Shown here piece by piece: positions 54,985 through 64,000 of a stretch of DNA of 64,000 bases. This DNA is from Xiphydria camelus. Its lineage: Eukaryota; Arthropoda; Insecta; Hymenoptera; Xiphydriidae. The notes beneath the pieces were generated by a model. The model searched no databases. It saw only the letters and a list, made by a program, of their open reading frames with translations, and was not told the DNA's origin. Where the stretch lies: the NCBI GenBank assembly GCA_963678675.1, contig OY783197.1:5242400-5306399 (forward strand), written 5' to 3'. Both the position numbers and the translations under genes were made by a program. Within the stretch, counting starts at the first letter, position 1, and each line of letters opens with the position of its first letter.

Positions 54985-55186
54985 GTGTGATTCACATTAA
55001 AATCACTATTAAACTCTGATATAACCTAATACTGTCACGAATTGTTTATACCAAGAATATGCAGAGAATGTTTACCGATGGCGCCACTAATCAAGGTGCA
55101 GCTTCCCTATAGCTCAACTATAAAATTGCGCGTCGTGTTCCAACGTAACCGTGCTCTCAAATTTTATAGTGATTTTATAATATTTA

Positions 55187-55471
55187 ATGAAAATGTATTG
55201 TGATGACGATGTCAAAATACAAGCCGCTTCCTGCTTAGCACTTATATTACTGCGAAAACGACAACGTAGTACACGTCAAAATAGTAAAAAAATAACATTT
55301 TGGGTTAAAGAATGGATTAAAAATCATGACCGTTATGGAGTAATAAATAATTTATTACAAGAATTAAGAGATGGCGATGAAGCATTCTACAACAATTTTT
55401 TGCGATTGTCCGCCACCGATTTTGATTATTTATTAGAAAAAGAAACGCCATTAATAAAAAAAAAGGTGTGA
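55187..55471 (+). pseudogene. PIF/Harbinger transposase N-terminal exon
   Basis: LRKRQRSTR, WVKEWIKNHDRYGVINNLL, LRDGDEAFYNNFLRLSATDF and YLLEKETPLI match the N-terminal helical region of HARBI1-like transposases (WVxPWLxxR...LxxELRxEDxxxFxNFLRMxxxxFxxLL). The frame ends at a potential splice donor (AAG-GTGTGAGT), and no DDE exon follows. A fragment, or a gene whose later exons were replaced by the element at 55556. Confidence 0.7.
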
Positions 55472-55555
55472 GTGCCGCATTTTCAATTCATTTAGTCGAT
55501 AATTTAAAAAAAATTAAGTACCTAACCTAAAATAGTATACATTTACAATAGTGCT

Positions 55556-55796
55556 ACCAATGTCGTCACAGTGCAAGCACTGTGCCGTCACCCCGTGCAT
55601 TTTCTTTTCCTAAAGTTCACCCCATGTGCACTTGATCAAACACTGTGCCGTTACGGTGCCTGCACGTAGTGTCGGCACCGCGTGCAGGTACAGTACCTGC
55701 AGACTGGACATGCACTTTGGTCGCACCGCGCTAAATTTCAAGTGCACCGCGTGCAGTCACAGTGCAGCCACGGTGGCTCCACTGTGCTATTGGGGT
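55556..55796. mobile_element. right end of a CAC-N-GTG-type element
   Basis: Dense CACNGTG and GTGCAC repeats lead to GGCTCCACTGTGCTATTGGGG-type terminus, a variant of the A/D ends. The left end is missing. Confidence 0.6.
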
Positions 55797-55797
55797 A

Positions 55798-55860
55798 ACT
55801 ATAAAATTCTTGACCGTCGGTAAAGTTTCGGCAATGTCGGTAATTCTGCTTGTTTAATTT
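55798..55860 (+). mobile_element. single arm of MITE M1
   Basis: AACTATAAAATTCTTGACCG, GTCGGTAAAGTTTCGGCAATG and TGCTTGTTTAATTT match the right arm of the M1 copy at 5454-5828. Confidence 0.75.
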
Positions 55861-56210
55861 CTCTCTCTTACCTTTCCTTTGAAGTAATAAATCATAGTCT
55901 TAAACTTAGGATTATAAATATCTAACATCGAGCAGTTTATTTCAATACTCTCACTCAAGAAGTAATCGATTAAATTAATGTAGAAGTTGTCTTATCTATT
56001 ATAATTTGCTTTTGGGGAACATAACAATGGTCCAACATTTGTTGCTACAGATTAAGATAAATTGGGCAAAAAGTAATAATTCTTGCATATGTTACTTTTG
56101 TTTAAAAAAAACAAATTATTTCAGTTTTATAACGTTTTTCAGATAACAATACGCCCACGTAAAGATACAGTACAACATTTGTGTGAGTCTACATACGCAT
56201 GATTCAGAAT
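55861..56210. other. AT-rich sequence, no gene seen
   Basis: No supported ORF, repeat or RNA gene. Confidence 0.5.
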
Positions 56211-57554
56211 TTAATCCTTTGCGGTCGTATGTCTGCTCTCAGCCACCAAAGCTTTTTTACCATTCCAGTCGTATGTCTGCTTTCAGCCACCACAGCAAAG
56301 AACCATACTAATCTTACATTGAATTCATCCATGTATCGATTTATACTTTCTCTAAACGAACCTGAATGTCTAAAGAACTTATTTACGAACCAATACGGTG
56401 CTCCTATCAATTGGAAATAAAAAAAACTCAGTTTAAACAAATGCCATCACCTCTTATGCCACGTAAAACGCCGCGGTGAGTCAGACGCCTCTCGAGCGTA
56501 AAGAAATCGACAAGCTTCGGAGATACTTCGTAGAATTCCAAATAATATTTTACAAATTGTGTTTAATTGCAATTACTGTAATTAGTCATTCTCGCTTCTT
56601 AAGGTAGTTCCTCCGCGACGACCTCAACCAAAAGTTACATACCATGTTCATGTTTAAAATATTGATGATTGGTTTAATTAGTAGTAAATAAAATTAAAAA
56701 CTACGCAATATTAACTCGGCACTAATAGATAATACGATGGATATCATTTATTGCCGTAAAATATATTCTATATTGTATTTTTGATCTACCATTGCCAGTA
56801 AACTTTTTGCCGGGACTGTCCGGGCTTTGCCCCAATACACGAAATAGCTTGTATATACAGACGACGCATTCTTCTGTGTTCGTATGAGCGACGATCGTGG
56901 CTCGCTGTTCCGTTCCCCCTCCACGCACTCGTTCGCTTGCAGACCTTGCAGATATATGCTATACGACCAGAATTGTGAGGGCTTCTCATGGTTATATCTT
57001 GGAAACTAGACGGTGAATCATTTTCATTTTTTTTTCACATTATTCGTGATATCCTATTCTACCTTATCCTCGTTTTTGATCAACTTCTTAATTTTAGTTT
57101 TGACGGTAGAATTAATGACGTACTGTTTTGCCTATCATAACGTATCTGTTACGTGTAAATCAGGCCAACTTCAAGTGTAAATATCTCAGGTTTGGGGTGG
57201 TCAAACTTATTTAAATTACATAGATGTTTGCATAATGCACTAAATAACATATATGTCAAATTTCAACCATTTCTTAATTCAACGATCTTGTGGAGGTACT
57301 ACCTTAACACTACACCGAGAAAAAAAATTCTTTGGATCAAAGACATTTTATTCGGGTTGAAAGAAATATTTCTTTGTATAGCTCCGAAACTATATTTTTT
57401 TAGTCCAAAGAAATCTTTCATCGAAAGCAAATGTTTCAATGGAAGATATATTTCTTTGGTCCGATAGAAACAGTTGTACAAATGAAGGAGCATTTATTTA
57501 TTTTGAATCCTTGTACTTTCGATTCGAACTGTGATGTTATTTGGCAAAAGAAGT

Positions 57555-58448
57555 ACGTTTTTGAAGCAAAGAAATATGTCTTCGGTGTAACAGAATATTT
57601 CTTACTGAGATCTATATTTGCCTCAAAAAAAGTTGTATTCAAGACAATTACTGGCATCTTTCGCGGCAAGAAATAGGTCATCTAGTCAAAGAAATATGTC
57701 TTCGGCGTAACAGAATATTTCTTCCTAACTGAGATATCTATATTTGCCTCGAAAAAAGTTGTATTCAAGACAATTACTCGCGTCTTTCGCGGCAAGAAAT
57801 AGGTCATCTAGTCAAAGAAATATGTCTTCGGCGTAACAGAATATTTCTTCCTAACTGAGATATCTATATTTGCCTCGAAAAAAGTTGTATTCAAGACAAT
57901 TACTCGCGTCTTTCGCAGCAAGAAATAGGTCATCTAGTCAAAGAAATATGTCTTTGGTGTAACAGAATATTTCCTAACCGAGATATCTATATTTACCTCG
58001 AAAAAAGTTGTATTCAAGACAATTACTCGCGTCTTTCGCGGCAAGAAATAGGTCATCTAGTCGTAGAAATATGTCTTCGGCGTAACAGAATATTTCTTAC
58101 TATATATATAACTGAGATATCTATATTTTCCTCGAAAAAAGTTGTATTCAAGACAATTACTCGCGTCTTTCGCGGCAAGAAATAGGTCATCTAGTCAAAG
58201 AAATATGTCTTCGGAGTAACAGAATATTTCTTACTAACTGAGATATTTATATTTGCCTCGAAAAAAATTTTATTCAAGACAACTACTCGCGTCTTTCGCG
58301 GCAAGAAATAGGTAATCTAGTCAAAGAAATATGTCTTCGGCGTAACAGAATATTTCTTACTAACTGAGACATCTATATTTGCCTTGAAAAAAGTTGTATT
58401 CAAGACAATTACTCGCGTCTTTCGCAGCAAAAAATAAGTCATCTAGTC
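57555..58448. repeat. tandem array, unit about 126 bp, seven copies
   Basis: The landmark TCTAG-TCAAAGAAATATG recurs at 57681, 57807, 57933, 58056, 58190, 58316 and 58442. Units share GTTGTATTCAAGACAATTAC, GCGTCTTTCGCGGCAAGAAA and GTCTTCGGCGTAACAGAATA. One unit is 8 bp longer through a TATATA insertion. Confidence 0.92.
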
Positions 58449-58709
58449 AATGACATAATAATTTAAAGTAAAGAAATATTTCTTCTAGTTGAAGATATAT
58501 ATTCCTTTGGTCCAAGTAAAATTGTCATTGATCAGATGAACGCCGTATTTTGAACAGAGAGCTAGATATTTGACTGGAAGTAAAACGCAACTGTTCCATG
58601 CATGCGCAGTTTGTTAAAAGCGCCGTTTGCCAATGGTTTGTGACTGCTCTACGAAGAAGGCTAATATTTACAAGAGACTAATGGGCTGGTCGTGGAGGCA
58701 CTGTACATA

Positions 58710-58977
58710 CCGTATGTCCGTCTCTGTACTGGCCAGTTTGATAGTTACCTCCGGATAGGCTTGGTCGGTACTCGAGTCATTTAATACGGTAGAAGTCGAG
58801 TCGGCAGTTAGAGTTGATGTCAATTCGGGATATCCAAGCGTCTAACCTCGAAATTGTGAATTTATGAATAATGGAAATTACGAAAATAATTATAATTACG
58901 GTATAAATGTCTCGATTACCGACCAAGTCTATCCGAAGGTAACTTTCAAACTGGCCAGTACAGAGACGGACATACGG
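58710..58977. mobile_element. MITE M2, second full copy
   Basis: TA-flanked, CCGTATGTCCGTCTCTG...CGGACATACGG. It reads as the reverse complement of the copy at 11862-12131. Confidence 0.85.
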
Positions 58978-59450
58978 TAGTACCAGGATAACCAGTGGCA
59001 AGGCTGGAGCAAGCTGGCGACACCTCATCCACCTCCAAAAACCAATTGATGAAAGCCCCAATTGACCCATGAAACGACAACCATTACACTTTTGAACGTT
59101 GCTCTTATAAATACTAAAACATAAATTTGTATCCGCGAGAATATTCGCTATATAGCGGGCAAACGGGATATTAGCACAGCGATTTTATCTTTACCGACAG
59201 CGACCGATTTTACCCTCGGTGACGCGCGGTATCCTAGTCCCTCTGACTTGCAATTATTCTGTCCTTTATACCCATTTTTTAGCTTAGATTTAATTTCTAG
59301 TCATTCCTTCAGTCAAGCCTCTTACCCTCGCTAAAGGAATTTTGTAAGTATTGATTATAGAATTCGAGTTTTCGCGTTTTGATCTCACGCTCTGCCGGTA
59401 GCGATCAGTAGTTAGGTTCGTGTTCACTTTCCCTCAAAATGTTACGTGTT

Positions 59451-61010
59451 AATTCATGTGTTAATTTAAAGAAACGATTTATTTCAAAGAAATACGTAAT
59501 TCATAATGACTATACTATACTTCTTTCAGTTAAAGAAAAACTGCGTTAGCGTTAAAGACGTCAGAATTATTGACGGAAAGACGTTTTCTGTTGATTTGAA
59601 AGAATATTTCTTCCGGGGAAAGACAAATATTCAATGAAGTCATTTCTTTCATGTGAAAAATGTAGTGTTCTAAATAAATAGTAAAATCATTAACTTGAAA
59701 GATGCGTTCTTCAAGTAGAATGAAGCAAATTATTAGAACGATTATTCTGCGTTCTTTGGTTCTAACAATTCATGTGTTGATTTAAAGAAACAATTTTTTT
59801 CAAGGAAATACGTAATTCACAATGACTATACTATACTTCTTTCAGTTAAAGAAAAACTGCGTTAGCATTAAAGATGTTAGAATTATTGGCAGAAAGACGT
59901 TTTCTGTTGATTTGAAAGAATATTTCTTTCGGGGAAAGACAAATATTCAATGAAGTCATTTCTTTCAAGTGAAAAATGCAGTCTTTTCAGATAAATAGTA
60001 AAATCATTGACTTGAAAGACGCGTTCTTCAAGTGGAATGAAGCTAATTATTACAACGATTATTCTGCCTTCTTTGGTTCTAACAATTCATGTGTTGGTTT
60101 AAAGAAACAATTTGTTTCAAAGAAGTACGTAATTCATAATGACAATACTATAATTCTTTCAGTTAAAGAAAAACTGCGTTATCATTAAAGACGTAAGAAT
60201 TATTGACGGAAAGACGTTCTCTGTTGATTTGAAAGAATATTTCTTTCGGGGAAAGACAAATATTCAATGAAGTCTATTCTTTCAAGTGAAAAATGCAGTC
60301 CTTTCAGATAAATAGTAAAATCATTGACTTGAAAGACGCGTTCTTCAAGTGGAATGAAGCAAATTATTACAACGATTATTCTGCGTTCTTTGATTCTAAC
60401 AATTCATGTGTTGATTTAAAGAAATAATTTGTTTCAAGGGAATACGTAATTCACAATGACTACTATACTTCTTTCAGTTAAAGGAAAACTGCCTTAGCAT
60501 TAAAGACGTCAGAATTGTTGACGGAAAGACGTTTTCGGTTGATTTGAAAGAATATTTCTTTCGGGGAAAGGCAAATATTCGATGAAGTCATTTCTTTCAC
60601 GTGAAAAATGTAGTGTTCCAGATAAATAGTAAAATCATTGACTTAAAGATGCGTTCTTCAAGTGGAATGAAGCAAATTGTTACAACGATTATTCTGCGTT
60701 CTTTGGCTCTAACAATTCATGTGTTGATTTAAAGAAAATTTGTTTCAAAGAAATACGTTATTCACAATGACTATACTATATTTCTTTCAGTTAAAGAAAA
60801 ACTGCGTTAGCATTAAAGACGTTAGAGTTATTGACGGAAAGACGTTTTTTGTTGATTTGAAAAAATATTTCTTTCGGGGAAAGACAAATATTCGATGAAG
60901 TCATTTCTTTCAAGTGAAAAAAATGCAGTCTTTTCAGATAAATACTAATATCACTGACTTAAAGACGCGTTCTTTAAGTGGAAGAATTGAAAACCAAAGA
61001 ATTCGATTTC
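59451..61010. repeat. tandem array, unit about 316 bp, five copies
   Basis: AATTCATGTGTT starts units at 59451, 59767, 60084, 60401 and 60714. Units share TTTCAGTTAAAGAAAAACTG, GACGGAAAGACGTTTTCTG and TTCGGGGAAAGACAAATATTC. The last copy is partial. Confidence 0.92.
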
Positions 61011-61358
61011 TTTGATCCAAAGAATTTTTTTTCTCTGTGTATGCCATCTGCACGTCGAATCGGGATTCTTTTGTTTGGCTCCGGTAGGAGTGACCAGGAC
61101 TTCATATTGGAGACTGCTTTGAAAGATACCACACAATGGAGAGAATTATAAAATATAATTTTTATATAAAAACATTACATTACATTAAAACATATTATTG
61201 TATAAACATATATCTAAAGTTCACAAAAGAATTAGGTAATAAATCTTTTTTATCCTTCATAATCTTGCATATTATGTATCACTGCTCGGTCAACGGAAAT
61301 TAATTCCGATCAGTACGACACCCATGTCTCTAAATTTAATACGACCGCAAAGGGTTAA

Positions 61359-62419
61359 AACCATTATGCGCTTGTCCGCCAACAGCCCAATCAATTAAAA
61401 ACACAACTATCTCGTTACCTATAAACTTTTGGCTAAATTGTGTAGAATACTTTTTTCATGATTGTATTTCGATTTATAAAAAAGTTCTCTATCAATATCA
61501 GTTAAAAGTTTACAGAAAAGAAGATATTATAGTGCGTGAAAAGTGATTACTACTGTGAGTGGAGAGCCTTTGTATACTTTCTGTAATATCCAGATTTAAA
61601 TACGTCTGCTTGCTTATAAACAGTGGGGTTAGGACATGAACATTTTTTCTCCTTTGGGAAAATTGTTTACGTCTAGATTGAAACTTCTGTAAGAGGATTT
61701 TTCTTAAAAATCATTATTTCCATAGTTATTAACCAATTAAGAATAGCAAATTGAAATGAAAAAAAAGGAAATGACGTAAGATGTGCTTACTAGTGCCCTA
61801 TACAAATATTTTGTTACCTTCGAATAATGGACATTTTTTAACTTATATTAGAGACTACATGGGAAAATGTAGAGATCGTGCAGGTATAAAGAAATGTGGT
61901 TTCAAGTTGTTTACATAACCGAGGGAGCCTGTTCATTGTTTTGAATGCTACGGGCTTGAATTCGGCAAATTGGTATAGCGTCTACTGTCCACTTGTGATT
62001 ACGGTGCTACGGTAAGACTAGATTGGACTACCGATACCGCGCGATTGGACGATATAACCGTACGACGGAAATCCGTAACATACAAACCATGTGTTCTCTC
62101 CAATCGTAACGCGTCTATTGCCGCGTTTGAAATTCAGCACTTTTAATTGCATTTTGACGTTAAATAACGTTATTGAAGACTGGAAAAGCAATTTTCTACT
62201 GAATATTTATGAACATAGAATTTATTTATATGGTTTGTTAAACATTTTTTTCCAACTATCCCAACCCCATTATATCTCAAAAATGTTCATATAAGGTCTA
62301 TAGAACTGCTGTCCTGTATTATAAACATTAAAAAAAATTATTGCAATATCAGTGGGGTAAAACGGGGTAAAATTTTACCCCGCGCACGTGTTAACGTAAT
62401 TTTTACGAGTACGCGTCTC
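61359..62419. other. AT-rich sequence, no gene seen
   Basis: No supported ORF. A short hairpin GGGGTAAAATTTTACCCC lies at about 62367-62384. Confidence 0.5.
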
Positions 62420-62919
62420 CACATTGAGAAAAATAACTTGGTTAATTTAACCAAAATCCTGGAGATGATGACTAAACCGTTTGGTAAAATATGGATTCTC
62501 TCTGTTTGGTTAAATTGGCCAATTTTTGGTTAGAATGATTAAACGCTTGGTTGAAATAACTAAACATTTTGTTAGAATAACTGAATCGCTGATTGCAGAA
62601 AGGGTACAAGTCATATTTTTGGTCAAATTGAATTTATCATATGATACAGTACTTAAGAGTATTACGCATAGTTTAGTGCATAAAGCATTTATGTTCCTAT
62701 ACGTAGTAACGTAACATAATGCACTAAACGATGCGTAATACTCTTAAGTACTTTTTCATATGATAAATTCAATTTGACCAAAAATATGACTTGTACCCTT
62801 TCTGCAATCAGCGATTCAACTATATATTTGGTTCAACTGACCAGTATTTCGGTTAGAATAACTAAACGCGTTTAACTAGATACGATTCGTCATTTTAACC
62901 TTATTATTTTTCTCAGTGC
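62420..62919. mobile_element. 500-bp TIR element with nested palindrome
   Basis: Ends CACATTGAGAAAAATAA and TTATTTTTCTCAGTG, the style of many short Tc1/mariner-derived MITEs. Inside, GCAGAAAGGGTACAAGTCAT and the rest of an arm of about 90 bp are inverted across 62594-62808. Target duplication unclear. Confidence 0.65.
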
Positions 62920-63456
62920 ACGAACATTTAATTTAAGAATCTTGACTGTGATAAATATTTAATTCCTTAATATTTCCCTGATTTTTCCGACTCATTTAAG
63001 ATTCGCTGATATTTACACATTTTCCAGATTTCCCCTGATAGTGGCCACCTTTTGCCTCTCTTTCATATCAGACAAATTAGCGAATGGAACACCCCCTATT
63101 GAACAAATATAATTGATTCTTATAGATTCCCATAGAAAACTGATAAAAGTCCCATAGAATCCCCATGGGAATTTGATGTGCTTTTGATACAGCAATACCG
63201 AATACCCACTAGTAAAAATCTAAGAGGAATGAATAGGAATGTATTAGATTCCTATGTCCATCTGTAAAAATAAATATTAGGAGATTGCATTGAAAGCCGC
63301 TGTTCTCCTGTAGATGTAGATGTCTCTAACTACTCATGTCGTGCGCAGTGACTAATACTTCTCGTATCACTCTAAATTATGGACATTTCTGATTAAGATT
63401 CAGTCATTAAACTTCCATTTTTGGTTGATACAAGTCTATGTCTGTAACCTGAGAAA
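62920..63456. other. AT-rich sequence, no gene seen
   Basis: No supported ORF or repeat; the mariner terminal repeat may lie here but was not identified. Confidence 0.45.
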
Positions 63457-64000
63457 ATGGAACGCGACAAGTTGTTTTTTCTCGCGACAAGATGTGTACT
63501 TCTGTACTACTTTGATTGTGAAAAAAGTGCTGCTGCAGCTCATCTCGTGCAAACTTATGCTGACTCTGCTCTATCAGAAACAGTATGTAGAGAGACTGGT
63601 TTCGTCGCTTCAAAAGTGGAAACTGTGATATTCATGACAAATAACGGCCAGGTCAAACAAAGAAGTTCGAAGAGGAACAACTGCAAGCTCTATTGGAAGA
63701 AAGCCCTACTGAAATGCTCTGAGAATTGGCTCAACAGCTTGAAGTCGATACGAATCTACAATTTCACGTTTATATGCCATGGGAAAGATTGAAAAAAGAA
63801 GGAAAGTGGCTGCCACATGAATTGACCGAAAATGCCATTGCTAGTCGTTTGAACATCTCGATTTATTTGCTTGCAAAGTATAAAAAGACAAGTTTTTTAT
63901 GGCGTATCATAACCGGTGATGAGAAATGGATCTATTTCGACAACCCGAAATGCAAAAAATCATGGATTGATCCTGGCCATTCACGGCCACAAAACAATGC
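63457..64000 (+). pseudogene. mariner transposase, frameshifted, runs off the window
   Basis: The N-terminal part reads FDCEKSAAAAHLVQTYADSA, LSETVCRE, then after a frame change WFRRFKSGNCD and a TAA. Further on, in another frame: ELAQQLEVDTN, MPWERLKKEGKWLPHELTEN, and LWRIITGDEKWIYFDNPKCK, which contains the first catalytic Asp of the mariner DD34D triad. The rest lies beyond base 64000. At least two frameshifts and one stop make this copy inactive. It belongs to a different lineage from the fragment at 53052 (NCD against DFD in the same block). Confidence 0.85.

Larger units (their letters stand above)
53821..55109. mobile_element. TIR element carrying a THAP-domain gene
   Basis: Ends TAGGGAAGCTGCAC and GTGCAGCTTCCCTA. 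It contains THAP exons on the minus strand and a 69-aa frame on the plus strand. THAP domains occur in P-element-type and related transposases. No catalytic domain is left and the target duplication is unclear, so the superfamily is open. Confidence 0.6.
57313..61039. mobile_element. 3.7-kb TA-flanked non-coding element with two tandem arrays
   Basis: Inverted ends CACCGAGAAAAAAAATTC / complement with CACAGAG..., continuing TTTGGATCAAAGA, and TA on both sides. The body is made of a 126-bp tandem array, a central block (58450-59450) that includes an inserted MITE M2, and a 316-bp tandem array. Variants of AAAGAAATAT/ATATTTCTTT pervade both arrays. No ORF of note. Confidence 0.75.
56215..61354. 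mobile_element. piggyBac-like shell, 5.1 kb
   Basis: Termini TCCTTTGCGGTCGTATG and ATACGACCGCAAAGGG with TTAA on both sides (56211-56214, 61355-61358), the typical TTAACCCTTTGC layout. Near the left end GTCGTATGTCTGC-N-CTCAGCCACCA-like sequence is directly repeated. No transposase frame; most of the inside is the nested 57313-61039 element. 56420-57310 shows no gene. Confidence 0.55.

Noticed and set aside
59976..60188. 70-aa frame in the 316-bp array
   Set aside because: Tandem units show stops at differing places and no conservation of the frame.

Overview
The window looks like an insect nuclear genome, probably hymenopteran (inference). The supports are spliced genes with short GT-AG introns, an insect-type protein kinase D fragment, mariner, hAT and piggyBac-like elements, long TC microsatellites, and non-LTR retrotransposons with short-motif 3' tails. 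One 200-bp assembly gap (449-648) sits in a TC microsatellite. Host genes are few: a four-exon coiled-coil gene, possibly CENP-H-like (43489-44486); a neugrin homologue on the minus strand (45390-49107); and two 5' exons of a small membrane protein (49941-50194). Nearly everything else is nested mobile DNA.

1-6060: a decayed RNase H fragment, the 3' end of one non-LTR retrotransposon, and a nearly full-length R1/Jockey-like element with frameshifts and a palindromic MITE inside ORF2. All of them abut TC/GA microsatellites.

6096-22024: a giant inverted repeat. Its parts are a 4.1-kb element present three times (A, B plus-oriented; C inverted), a 1.29-kb element (D and its inverse D'), and a central MITE. 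B is inserted in D'. Each 4.1-kb copy carries a genomic, intron-containing fragment of a protein kinase D gene (PH domain to N-lobe of the kinase) with shared inactivating lesions.

22360-28124: an apparently complete two-gene DNA transposon (here T1). A six-exon DUF4806-type gene is followed after 3 nt by a 696-aa tnp2/CACTA-like transposase ORF. Its ends are CCCAGGTAGCAGTG with subterminal TGACG repeats and a TA target duplication. Elements A/B/C, D/E and F have very similar ends (CCC-N-G-N-TAGC) and 2-3 bp duplications, so T1 or a relative is a candidate driver of the whole group (inference).

28125-43183: a dense patchwork of palindromic MITEs, foldbacks, two inverted copies of an element with a 5S-rRNA-like segment (F1, F2), TTAA and TWA-flanked elements, and an element with arrays of an 11-bp repeat. 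43184-50200 is the gene-bearing stretch.

50400-64000: a hAT element with a clean 8-bp duplication, a further intact copy of D (E), mariner fragments, a THAP-bearing element, a Harbinger transposase fragment, and a 5.1-kb piggyBac-like shell. That shell contains a 3.7-kb non-coding element built largely of two tandem arrays. The window ends inside a mariner transposase pseudogene.
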